The notes under the pieces were generated by a model that did not search any database, was not told where the DNA came from, and worked only from the letters and a program-made list of their open reading frames with translations. From the NCBI GenBank assembly GCA_002118135.1, contig BDIU01000450.1, positions 1 through 64,000 on the forward strand: 64,000 nucleotides of DNA, given 5' to 3'. The stretch is from Trebouxia sp. TZW2008. Its lineage: Eukaryota > Chlorophyta > Trebouxiophyceae > Trebouxiales > Trebouxiaceae. The position numbers were made by a program, and so were the translations under genes. Below, one piece after another: positions 1-10,477 of this stretch. Position 1 is the stretch's first letter. Each line of letters starts with the position of its first letter.

Positions 1-800
1 CACCCAGTTGTCTTGTTGTAAAAATTTGAACGCCTCTCTCCATTAGGGGAGAACACGAGATAATGCAGCAACCACCACAGCGTCGTTAACATAGAAACAG
101 TATATTACAAAACTCAATTCAAGTATGCGTACATCAAAGACACAAAAGCATCAGATTCTACAAGCGTAGCATACAGAAGATTTGTTGTTTTCTCAAGCCA
201 GAACAACTGTAACATCTTCTTCTGCCAATGAGCCTGACTGGGGACTGAAAAACAAAACAATTACAATCACAAGTGCAGATTTTTAAAACAGGTTTGAACC
301 TACTGGTCTGCAGAGTGCTGATCACTTCAACTGCTGGGAGCAAACTGACAGAAAACTTGCTCAGATCAGATGAACAGAACATGCTGCTCACAGTAGAGCA
401 CGGCAGCAAAAACTTGCCAAAACCTTGCCATTGCTGCCTCAATCTACTGTCAGAAAGCAATTTCAAGTGGTATAAGGCTGCATAATTGATAGCAAACAAC
501 GTTGCTGCTGCCACACGCTCAAGTTCTCATTTCAATTGCTGGGCTGAAAGCTGCACAGCAGTTGTTGTACAAAACTTGCTTCTCTCAACTGCAAGGTGCA
601 GTGCTGCTCATAACAACGGTATCAGGCTTCTTGTACTTCTCTACTGATCAGGCAGACTTGTGCAGAAATAGTGAGCTGGCGAAAAGAAAAAGGAAAAAAG
701 GAAGAAAAGAAAGAAAAGAAAAGAAAAGAAAAGAAAAGAAAAGAGAGGAGAAGAAAAGGAAAAAACACACAAGAGAAGCCAAACTTGCAAAGCACTTCAG
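1..800. other. 3' flank of bZIP-A, no gene seen
   Basis: This stretch lies beyond the stop codon of the minus-strand bZIP-A gene and probably holds its 3' UTR and downstream spacer. The open frames here are short, lack family resemblance and overlap the polypurine tract. TTACA, the complement of the TGTAA polyadenylation signal usual in green algae, occurs near 105 and 264, so the transcript could end in this region; that is inference. Confidence 0.5.
671..770. repeat. polypurine (GAAAA/GGAAA) tract
   Basis: About 100 bases are almost purely A and G on the plus strand, with repeated AAAAG units. The tract lies about 30 bases past the bZIP-A stop, so the transcript would carry a long pyrimidine run in its 3' UTR. 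It also creates an artificial Lys/Glu/Arg-rich open frame on the plus strand. Confidence 0.9.
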
Positions 801-3800
801 CTATATGCTGCAGAGTGGCATAAGAGGTACATGGAAATCTGTGACGTCTGCTGTGACAGTTGTCAAATATCTTGTAACTTGCTGCCACCTGACATTGTGT
901 TCCAATTCTTCAAGACCAGCTGGTTGCATGAGGTCCCAAGCTGAAGGTTCCCCTCTTTCAGCAGCCAGAATGTCAAAGATAATTGGTTTCTCAGCGATGT
1001 AGGGAAACGCTTGCACCATGCTGATAGCTTGCTGTGTCAAGCTGTAGATCTGCACTGCCAATCAACATCTGACAACTTGACATCATTTCAACAATTATTT
1101 GCCTGTGCAGGTTGCCTTGGTAAAAACTTGACATGTCCTTTCACTTTCAGATGTGGCATACAGTCTCAAACAAATTGCCGCATGAAACAAGGAAGGACCT
1201 AGAGCACGAGCTGGCACATTGTCATTGCTGAGACATGATTGACTTCTTCATGCTGAGCAAGTCACTCATCTCACAACATGTTCACAGAGGTAGCAACAGC
1301 TCTGTGTGGGCACGCAAGTCAGCCACAGCTTTCAGAAATTACTCAACCTGCATGCAAGCAGATGTACACAAGGTTGATGCTGCATCAAAGCACAGAGTCA
1401 GACATGCAAAGTAGACTGCCACACAGCAAAAGGAGCTCACCCCGCGTCTGTAGGTAGATGTGAACTGCAGTTTGGTCTGAAACTCCTCAGCGGTGATGTC
1501 ATGCAGCTCCTGTGCAATAGCAGCGACTTCTGCCAGTCTGCCATTGATCTCAGCTGCTGTTGTGGCCGCCCCAAACGGCATGCGCTTGAGGCAGTCCTTG
1601 CGTGAGCGGCTCAGCACACCCAGCTTGCCATAGAACAGCCGCCTAAGCAGCATGAGGTCTTCCTGCTGTGCCTCCGAGAACTGCAATGCTGCCTGCACAA
1701 GCATGAGCCAGTCTGGCAGCAATGGCCACGTTTGCAACTCTGCCATTCATTTCAGCTGCTGTTGTGGCCGCAAAACAAGCATGCGCTTCAGGCAGTCCTT
1801 GCGTGAGCAGCTCAGCACTTCTAGCTTGCTGTAGAACAGCCGCCCAAGCAGCATGAGCTCTTCCTGCTGTGCTTCTGAGAACTGCAATGCTGCACAGGCA
1901 TGCGCTAGTCTGGTTGTGGCTCTTTGCATGCAGAATTTGAAGATGTCAGGGTAACATTGCAGTTTGCATGCGCCTGTGGATATGCACATGCCTACACCGT
2001 GTAGGTGTGACATGTGCAGGTGCAGCGCCGCAACATGATGCACCTGTGAGAATGCAACACAATTGGCATGAGATAGCACTAATCACCAAATGCAAGGTGT
2101 AATGCACAAAAGCTGTGTTCAGAGGCAAGCAAAATGTTGTGAAACTTACCAGCAGATCTTGATACCAGCCCTCGTCTAGCTTGTCTGTGCCAGGACCCGC
2201 CTTGCCATCAAGCCTCTGCCCAATGAAGGACGCATACTTGCTTGGATTACTGATCATCATGAAGGCTCTCAAGGAACTACATTCCCAGGTCCACTTGCGC
2301 AACTCATCGACAGGAGACCCTGCTGCAATGGATGAATTAGTCATGGCGTACTCATCGTCAGGGCTGTGCCTGGCAGCTCTGCCCTCCAGCACAATCCACT
2401 TGGAGCTGTTCTCACCAGAGCTGGGGCTGTTTCCGCTAGGACCGCTGAACCCAGGGCCGTTCCAACCAGAGCTGTTTGCACCAGGGCTGCTGACCCCAGG
2501 GCTGTTGCCACCAGGGTTGCTGACCACAGGGCTGCTTCCACCAGGGCTGCTTTGCAAACTTCTGCTGGGACAGTTAGGGTTCAAAGCCCTTTGATCAGCA
2601 TGATCTGCAGTGGGGCTGCTGCTGGGTTCCCTTTGAGGGGAGTTGCTGGATGCCTTGCCCTCAAGCATGAGGGAATGAGCAGCAACGAAGGAATCTGCGT
2701 AGTAGAGGCTGCTGACTGTTTTGTCACTAGGCATACTAGGCAGGGCAAGGCCAGCTGTTTTGTCACTCGTGCTCAGGCTAGGGCTGCTGGCATCAGCCCT
2801 GCCCTCTGTGACCCTCAATAGGCAATCACCAAGCTTACGTGAATAAGCCTGCACCACAGGTGAAGGAGATGCTGTCATGGAAGCATTCATCCTAGCCAGT
2901 CTGAAGTTGTTGAAAGTGTATAGAGCTGCAATTGCTCTATTCACACAGGTTGCTGGCAAAGTCAAGGACATGATAGCACTGGGGATGCCTTATAAGCGCA
3001 TGGGAACGTAAATTCAGGCGCATGTGCGCTGATTGCTTCTTGGTGACAAAGTGAACTCCTGGATGGGCCATGCATTTGCAGCATCTTTTCTGACATGTGG
3101 GTTACGAACCATGGAGTGACACTCACTGCAGTTAGCATGGCAAACTTGACGACATAACAGCACTGACAATGAGACAGCAGCGCAGGTTCATGTAAAGCGC
3201 TACATCCTGAGTAATATCCATGGTGCTGACCAAGAAGCCATGGTACCAAGTGATAGTGCAAGCAATGAGTGTGTCTCACCGCAGTCAGCATGGCAAATTC
3301 AGTGAACGGCATGTCCCTCACTTCTTGCTTGGTCTTGATCTGCACAGGGCCCTCCATGATGGTCATGACTAACATCTGCTGACAGTCATCTCTGGCAAGC
3401 TCAGTCAAGTCTACATTTGCCTGTAGCAGTGCAGCAACATTTGCCAATTTTGTACCATGTGATGCATGCATATATGTGCATAGATGAGACCGCCAGATGC
3501 CTGTCAGTATAACTGCCAGAAACTGCCAGACAGGTTGATATTTGCGTGCTCAATACGCCATAACAACAGCAGCAACAATAGCAACAAGCAATCTGCTTCG
3601 TGATAGGCAGGTGGAAAGCACTTGTCATGTGCCCAAATGTTGATTCTGAGCAGAGTCAGATGACACATGATCATCCCAAATTGGCAATGTGAATGGTACG
3701 CAAGTTGTGCACAGGGCATGCCATATGCAAGTGCTTGCACACAAAGAGCACATGCACACACGCTTGATTACTGCATATGCATTGGTGATGTGCGTAATTC

Positions 3801-4443
3801 CAATGCACGCATGTCACATGCTCACAAAAAGGAAGAGAGCTCACAAGTGTGAAGACGTGCTGCATACTGGCAGAGCTGTCTGGGTACTGTAACTCAAGAA
3901 CTGCATTCTTTGCCTCAAGCTGTTTCTGATGTGCCTGCAGCTGCTCAAGCTGCTCAATGGTGTCTTTTACCCGCGTTTCCAGGTCTTCGGCCCGACTCTG
4001 CAGGTCAACAGAGAAGCATTAAAGATCTGCAGCAGCAGCGTCACACATCTGAGTATGCGCTGTCAGCAGTCGCCGCGCTTCTGTGTTGTCACCTTCTGCC
4101 TCTGCCTCCACTGTTGCTGTGCAGTGCGGTTGCGAGCCTTCCTGCGCTGTTCTCTTGACATCGGCCGCGGGCGAGGCGCAAGTGGTTTAGTGTGCCCGCG
4201 CGTGTTTTGGCGAGTCGTCGGGCGAGGCGGGGCCACTGCAGGTGGCTCGGGCTCCTGAGCTGAGTTGAGATACTGATCGACGCTGAGTGGATGATCGTGT
4301 GCAGGAAGGCTGTTGTCTAGATACGTGCCGAAATCTTCTACGAGAGTTCCCCAGCAAGGTTGCATCGCGAGATCAGACGGAGGCTCAAGCTCAAGAGGCC
4401 AGTCGTCGATCCGGGTGCACATGCTAGGGTGCACTGAGCGCAT
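801..4443 (-). CDS. bZIP transcription factor, copy A
   Basis: Six exons read 4443-4093, 3997-3845, 3420-3280, 2848-2150, 1692-1441 and 1049-801; all junctions keep phase and give 614 residues. Exon 1 ends in a basic region with the bZIP signature N-x7-R (NRTAQQQWR). Exon 2 carries heptad-spaced leucines (RAEDLETRV... EQLEQLQ... LEAKNAVLEL), the dimerising zipper, so the protein should bind DNA as a dimer in the nucleus. Exons 3-6 encode a C-terminal region shared only with copy B here (MPFTEFAML, LRKWTWECSSLRAF, RKDCLKRMPFGAATT, AFPYIAEKP); I do not recognise it as a named domain. Exon 4 also has a Ser/Gly/Pro hexapeptide repeat. The start is the first in-frame ATG before the basic exon; a GTG upstream is not credible. 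The bZIP call is firm; target genes cannot be inferred. Confidence 0.85.
1747..1900 (-). repeat. decayed duplicate of bZIP-A exon 5
   Basis: On the minus strand this repeats the start of exon 5 (QFSEAQQEELMLL... RKDCLKRM), including part of its acceptor side, directly upstream of the true exon at 1692-1441. It then diverges and runs into a stop after the Gln-rich stretch. In copy B no such duplicate is present, so the duplication is younger than the A/B split or was lost in B. Confidence 0.85.
2390..2590 (-). repeat. hexapeptide repeat inside bZIP-A exon 4
   Basis: Imperfect 18-base units encode a run of Ser-Pro-Gly / Asn-Pro-Gly hexapeptides (SSPGGS, SNPGGN, SSPGAN and variants). The frame is kept throughout, so it is coding and likely a disordered linker. 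The matching part of copy B carries a different Ser/Ala/Val-rich sequence, so this linker is evolving fast. Confidence 0.8.
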
Positions 4444-6102
4444 AACAGATTTTGATGGTCCGATAACTGCCACTCATCCGCGAAACACGGTGCAATGCAA
4501 AAGCACGGTGGCCGCGCGCTGCATTGCGCTGGACTGCCACCGTGCTCGTCGCTGTGATGCTTGAAGGCGGGTCAAAACAAAGATTAGTGTGAGCAGAAAT
4601 CCTGGGATTTTCGCTGACAGCATTTTTATGGCACGTGCACGGAGCATCAATTATCCATGCGTCAAGCGGTTAGCTGATTCGACACTCTGGCAAGCACTTT
4701 AGGACGACCTGCGCTAATGTGATTTGTCACAGGTCGAAGCATAATTGTGCAGTAAAGCATTTGCAAAGCAGTTTTGTGATGCTGACGTGTAACACATGTA
4801 CCTGCACATGAAAAGCAAAACCCTTGTACCATGCAACATATAAACCTGCAGTCACTCATTTTGTTGTCATCGATGAGCTCAAGCCTGCATCCCTTCTGGC
4901 GTATGCATTCAGATGAACATGTTTACATGCGCAATGCAACAGCAGGCAATTCACCATAAAAGCTGTAGCTTGCTGTAGGTGACGCGACTGAAAGTGCAGC
5001 ATGGGCCCACATCCACAGAGCCACAAATCCAAACAGCATTGCACTTGGCTAGCGCCATAAAATACAATTGATAGCACACATTGTTCTGGCCAACAGAAGT
5101 CCAATGAACAATCTGATTACAAAATGTTGCACATGCGAGCTCTGGACAACTCACTACACGCCTTTCTTAACTCAAGCTATAAAGCTGCAAATCCTCGACA
5201 CTGTCGTAAGCTGTAACTCAAAATGGTCTCTATGAGTCTAAACCAGCTTGCTAAGACTGCTTCCCCTCATTTGCAACACATCAGGAAGGCAGGCCTAAAT
5301 CTCTGAAGAAAAACCCTGCCTCTGAGCCTGCAACAGCTACAACAATCACAAATAGACTGTGTCAGAAGCGCTACATTTTCTGCAATCCTCAATCCTGCAA
5401 TCCTCAACGTGTGTGCCAAAAGCGTCTTCAGCGCTGAACTTCAATTCACAATTGCTACTTGATGACCGCTTGCATAAGGCAAAATCTGAAGGACAGGATC
5501 ATCCGAACAGTAAATCATCTACCATAGATTGCTTCAAGATCAAGTTCATTGAGTACTGAAAAAGGAAGTAGCCAGGCTGACAGTGGGAACACAGATAAAC
5601 TGACTCAGGTCTAAAGAAAGTTGAAAATAAAGCATCACTCCTGCTCAATTGTCCCTTCAAGGTGTTCCCCTTTATCGTGTGCTGATATGGGAACATGTCA
5701 TCAAAGCCTCCACAGAAAAGAAAACCCCAAAAAAGAAAAATAAATTACATGAGAAGAAGCGACAAGCAAAAGAAGCCGAAATACTCCCTACGATAAAGCA
5801 TGTTGCTGTGAGATCTGAGTTTTGCACCAGCCAACATTTCAAACCTGCCTCCTCTGACACAGTGCATAGGCGCTTTGAAAGCCATGTTCTGTGCATTTTT
5901 CCTCTTCAATGTCTCATCAATGTGGGACGCAAACTGTTGCGCAATTTGTAATTATCCTCACACAACCCACCAGGAAGGTCTTGTGCAGCAAAGAAGTGGT
6001 GATGCGAGTCTACGTCGATGCCACAATGTAGAGCGATTGCTTATGCCAACTCTCCATGCCTTTCGAACTTCTCCATGGCAGGCTGATTTTGTGGAGACGT
6101 AC
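4444..6102. other. spacer between the two bZIP genes
   Basis: This 1.7 kb holds the bZIP-A promoter (next to 4443) and the bZIP-B 3' flank. I see no exon with family resemblance. A possible core element in the A promoter cannot be fixed by eye. Confidence 0.5.
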
Positions 6103-9100
6103 TCAGAGGCCAGACGACAAGTTGCAGCAAGGAGCCAGAGGACAGTGCTGGTCTACCAACTCTGTAGACAAGGTGCCCAGGTAGTGGACAACTTGCTGCC
6201 ACCTTGCATTGTGCTCCAAGTTGTCAAGACCCCCAAGCTGCATCAACTGCCAAGCTGTCGGCTCGTGCTTTTGGACTGCCAGGACCTCAAAGATAGTTGG
6301 CTTCTCGTGCACATAAGGGAAGGCTTTGACTATGCTCATGGCCTGCTGAGTCAGCGTGTATATCTGCGCAACACAAGCGTTTCAGCAGACAGCATTGCAC
6401 AACACAGATGTCTCAGCAGACAGCATTGCACGACACAGATGCCTCAGCAGACAGCATTGGACGACACAGGCGTTCAGCAGACAGCATTGCACAACACAGA
6501 TGTCTCAGCAGACAGCATTGCAATGTTGATGTTGCCGCAGCACCTCAGCAATCAGCTTTGGAATGTTGATGTTGTTGCAGCTTTGCTCATGTCCCATGCT
6601 TGCTCAGCACGCAATACCAAAATTTGAGGGCTGCCAGCTATGCATGCACTCAATCAGCTGCACACTACTGAAATGTGTGTATACACCATTGCAAGCTCTT
6701 ACTCACGCAGCACAACACTGCATGCAAGCTGCATTTGCTTCTGGTTGCTCCTGCTTGAGAGTGGCTATCGTAAAGGTACCACTGCGAATTCAAACAACAC
6801 TGGATTCGACATGCATGCTCAGCAGAGTCACATGCTTGATGTACTTGCGACATACTGGCAAACAGCACACTTGCAGTCTCGTGCAGACCTTTCAGACTTC
6901 AACAAAAGTGTCCGAACTGCTCTGGCAACATTACATGCCCAGACATGCAAGGCCCATTGTCAAATGCAACAGTTCTCACCCCTCGACGGTAGGCGGATGT
7001 GAATTGCAGTCTGGTCTGTCTCTCCACAGCTGTGATGTCATGTAGCTCCTGAGCAATGCTGCAAACTTCTGCCATTCTGCCATCAACCTCATGTGCTGTT
7101 GTGGCTGCACCATAAGGCATGCGCTTCAGGCAGTCCTTCCGCTCCCTAGCCAGCACACCCAGCTTCCCGTAGAACAGCTGCCGCAGTAGCAGAATGTCGT
7201 CTTGCTGCGCTTCTGAAAATTGCATGGCTGCCTGAACAAGAGAGAATAATGTCCTTTCGGCATGACTTGCAGATTCTCAGCAATCAATCAATCAATCAAT
7301 CAATACATATTTACTGTCATAGGGACCCAGCAGGGGGTCATATAGACAATGTCAATGTAAAGCAGTTTAACGTCCTTTCAAAGACCCAACAAGTGGGCCA
7401 CAGGACACAATGCAATCTAAGTCAAATATCTTGCTGATTCACTGCATGTAACAGTCAAGCTTGCTATGCCCAATGGCATCTCCTATAACAATGTCTCAAA
7501 ATGTCTGCCATCTGCAATCATCAGGACACACGGGACAGAAAGCATGCTCCAGGATGTGTAGGCTGTCAATGACTGCTGCGGTCTGCGCTTTGTCCATGTG
7601 CAGTGCAATGTGTTTATGAAGTTCACGAAGCAGGCAAGCTGGGCATGCGTAGCAGGTTGCCATGGAGCATGAGTATTGCAGGTTGCAGCTTTTGACGCAC
7701 GCTGTGGAAATGCACGTCAGTGATGGCTTGACTTCAGGGCAAGAAGCTGCACGTGAGACATGTGCATCTGAGGAATGTACAACCAGGGCATGTGTAGCTG
7801 TTTGCATCTGCATGTGTGGGCTGTGAGAGAAGCAATGATGCTACTCGGCACGCACCAATCAGCAGACAATTGGAGATGATGGGTAAAGCAGATTGATGCA
7901 TCAAGCCATTGTTCTGTGTGTGCCAGAAAACATGCATTGCTACATGTCAACCATGCAGGCCACAAACAGTATGCACTGCTACATCAAGCATGCAGGTCAT
8001 ACCAAAAGATCATGTAACCATGAGTCATCCAGCTCAGCTGCGCTCAGCCCAGGCCGACCGTCAAGCCTCTGTCCAATGAAGGACAAATACCTAGCAGGGT
8101 TTCCAGTTCCCATAAACGCCCTGAGAGAGCTACACTCCCAGGTCCATTTACGCAGCTCATCAACAGCAGAATTGCTGGGCTCAGGGCTGTGCCCAGATGT
8201 GTGTGTCATGGCAGGGCTGCTGCTGACTGCCCTGCCTTTCAGCATCACGTCCAGTGAAGCTCTGCTGACTGCAGGGCTGCTGTGAAGGGCCCTGCTCTCA
8301 TGCAAAACGCCCAGGGCAGGACTGCTGTGTATATCCCTGCCCTCTTGCAGAGTGTTCAGGGCAGGGCCTCTGGCAACTGCCCTGCCGCTGACTGCCGTGT
8401 TGCCCTGTATCTCGGTGGCAGCTGAGCTGTTGTCTGATGAGGTACTGTCTCGTGATTTGACTGTGCATGGCCATGCAGGGGCAGGGCATTTTGAGTTGCT
8501 GAGCAGCTGCAATTCAGGGCTTCTGGAAACAGCCCTTGCAGTGGTTATGTCAAGTAGACAATCCCCCAACTTGCGCGCATATGCCTGCAGACAGCATGAA
8601 GCCATCATGAAGCTGTTGCATCCTCACAGACAGTGTATACATTCCTGTCTGAGTACTTGCATGCAATCAGCACCTTGTGATCTCGCTAGATCAGTTAGTC
8701 ACATGAACACAGAAATTTCCTCAACACTTACTTTCTCAGTGCAAAGTAGACTGCAGTGTGCACCCAGGCAAATTTTCAAAATGTCATGATAGTAACAAGA
8801 ATCAAGTTGCAACATTGGGTGTATTCATGCAGCTTGCTGATGCTTATACCAATGTCATATAGTTTGAGAACCTTCAGAACGCTTTGAAAAGCCTTCAACA
8901 TGGTTTTCAGTCAGCTGTACCAGTGACGACAACAGCAAACAATGTTGGTCATTCACTTACCGCATTCAGCAGGGCAAACTCAGTGAATGGCATGTTGCTG
9001 ATGTCATCTCTGGTCTTGAGTTGAGGAGGACCGTCCAGCACTGTGATATTCAGCGTCTGCTGTGTGTCATCCCTCTTTAGATCTGTCAGATCCACACCTC

Positions 9101-10057
9101 CCTGCCATTATGCATGCAAGCAGTATTGTCAACAGGAAAGGCTTCACTTCATACCCCACAAAGCAAATGCATGCAGACTCCAGCATTTCTTAAATGTCCA
9201 CAGACATTCTGTTGCCCAAGATATAAAAGCAAAGGCATGCAGGCCATTGCTTTGAATGTCCAGTTTGGTCAAGCAGCCTCTTGAACGCAAGGCTGGCAAT
9301 GCTAAGATCCTACAGATTGCCAGATTGTATCTCTGTTGGTGATTCATCACGGTTTAGGCAAAGGGCCTAGGCAAAGGCTCAAACAAGCATACATGCACGG
9401 CAGGTGTAGTAGGCCAGATGGGTCTTGGCACGCAATGCAGGCAGGCAAGACACCTACCAGAGTATAGACGTGTTGTGAGGCCGCAGATGCATCGGGGCTA
9501 CTGAGCTCCAGCAATGCATTTCTAGCCTGGAGCTGTTGCTGACGCTCTTGCAACTGCTGTAGCTGCTCGGAGGCGGCTTTCACCTGAGCTTCCAAACTTT
9601 CAGCTCTGGTCTGCAGACAATACAGCAAAACACTGTGAGTATATCTTGTATTATTCTATAAGCAGAATCATCGGTAGCTGGTGAATGTGTTTCTGACCTT
9701 TTGCCTTTCTCTCCAGAGTTGCTGTGCAGCTCGATTGTGAAGCCTTCTGCGTTGTTCCCGAGTGAGGGGTCGAGGACGTGGCGGTGTCGACTGCTCTTTG
9801 CTTGCTGTAGCTTTGGCACTCCGTTTGCCTTTGGGAGGCAGGGTCAGCGCGTCGGGCAAAGTGTCTGTCTGTCGCGCGAGCTGCTCAACAGCCGGAGCTT
9901 GATCAGGGAGCGGGAAGTGATCATTGAGGAAGCTTTCAAATCCGTCCGCATAATTGGTCCATGCGGGCGTGACAAAGTCAAGCGAGCCTTCCTGCCGCGC
10001 CAGCCAGCTCGTGCTGCGAGTACTCAACTGTTCGCAGGGACTCGGCAAAGTGTGCAT
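6103..10057 (-). CDS. bZIP transcription factor, copy B
   Basis: Six exons read 10057-9698, 9610-9458, 9101-8961, 8584-8003, 7231-6980 and 6363-6103, giving 582 residues in an unbroken frame. The basic region contains NRAAQQLWR (N-x7-R), followed in exon 2 by a leucine zipper (RAESLEAQV... QLQQLQ... ARNALLEL). Exons 2, 3 and 5 have exactly the lengths found in copy A (153, 141 and 252 bases), and the intron positions agree, so A and B are tandem duplicates. The shared C-terminal blocks are MPFTEFALL, LRKWTWECSSLRAF, RKDCLKRMPYGAATT and AFPYVHEKPT. The two proteins differ most in the N terminus and in the exon 4 linker. Regulation and targets are not visible. Confidence 0.87.
6382..6535. repeat. 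31-base tandem repeat, five copies, in bZIP-B intron 5
   Basis: Units begin with TCAGCAGACAGCATTG at about 6382, 6413, 6444, 6474 and 6505. The array abuts the acceptor of the last bZIP-B exon at 6363, so on the sense strand it lies just upstream of the 3' splice site. It is not a copy of any exon that I can see. Confidence 0.9.
7280..7440. repeat. (AATC)n microsatellite with possible retroelement tail
   Basis: About six AATC units at 7280-7305 are followed by a compact non-coding segment ending near 7440. A simple-repeat end next to such a segment resembles the 3' end of a SINE or LINE, but no target-site duplication or reverse transcriptase is visible, so the element call is tentative. It lies in bZIP-B intron 4. 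Confidence 0.35.
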
Positions 10058-10477
10058 AGGTCAACGCAGTGGTGAACGCGAAGTGGCGGTGCTGCAATGC
10101 GTTTCGCTCATATGTCAACAATGATCTGCAAGTGGTATGGTGAGGGGCATCTGCTCAGAGCGTGCTCGCGAACGATCGTAGCGTGCACAACTCGGGATAG
10201 GTTCTGACAGCATTGCTTGCCAAATTCGCCCTGTGATGCACGTGATGGCCCACGTGTTCCGCAAAAGGCACTTTTGGATAGATTTGCACGCCCTGTGGGA
10301 GATTCTGTGTAAAAGATTACGCATCGTCTTAAGCTTGCTGCGAATCAAGCAAACCCCTGTCAAACCATGCGTGACGCTATTCTGGACGCTGTGCATGCTA
10401 TTTAATGCATTGCTCCAGAGTGCTTGCTAATGATGCACAGGTCCTTGCTAGCCTCCAAATGTGTGCCACAGCTTCGC
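10058..10477. promoter_or_regulatory. bZIP-B promoter region / p47 3' flank
   Basis: This 420-base gap lies between the bZIP-B start and the p47 stop, both on the minus strand. No further gene is seen. It must hold the bZIP-B promoter and the p47 transcript end; I cannot fix a TATA box or initiator. Confidence 0.45.

Noticed and set aside
502..1002. Lys/Arg/Glu-rich 166-codon open frame
   Set aside because: It is produced by the polypurine tract at 671-770 and otherwise lies antisense to the last bZIP-A exon.
2181..2821. Long plus-strand open frames with Gly/Leu/Pro or Arg/Ala repeats
   Set aside because: They are antisense shadows of the repetitive coding exon 4 of bZIP-A on the minus strand.
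6382..6535. 31-base repeats as a possible CRISPR array
   Set aside because: Units abut without unique spacers and lie in a nuclear intron; this is a minisatellite.
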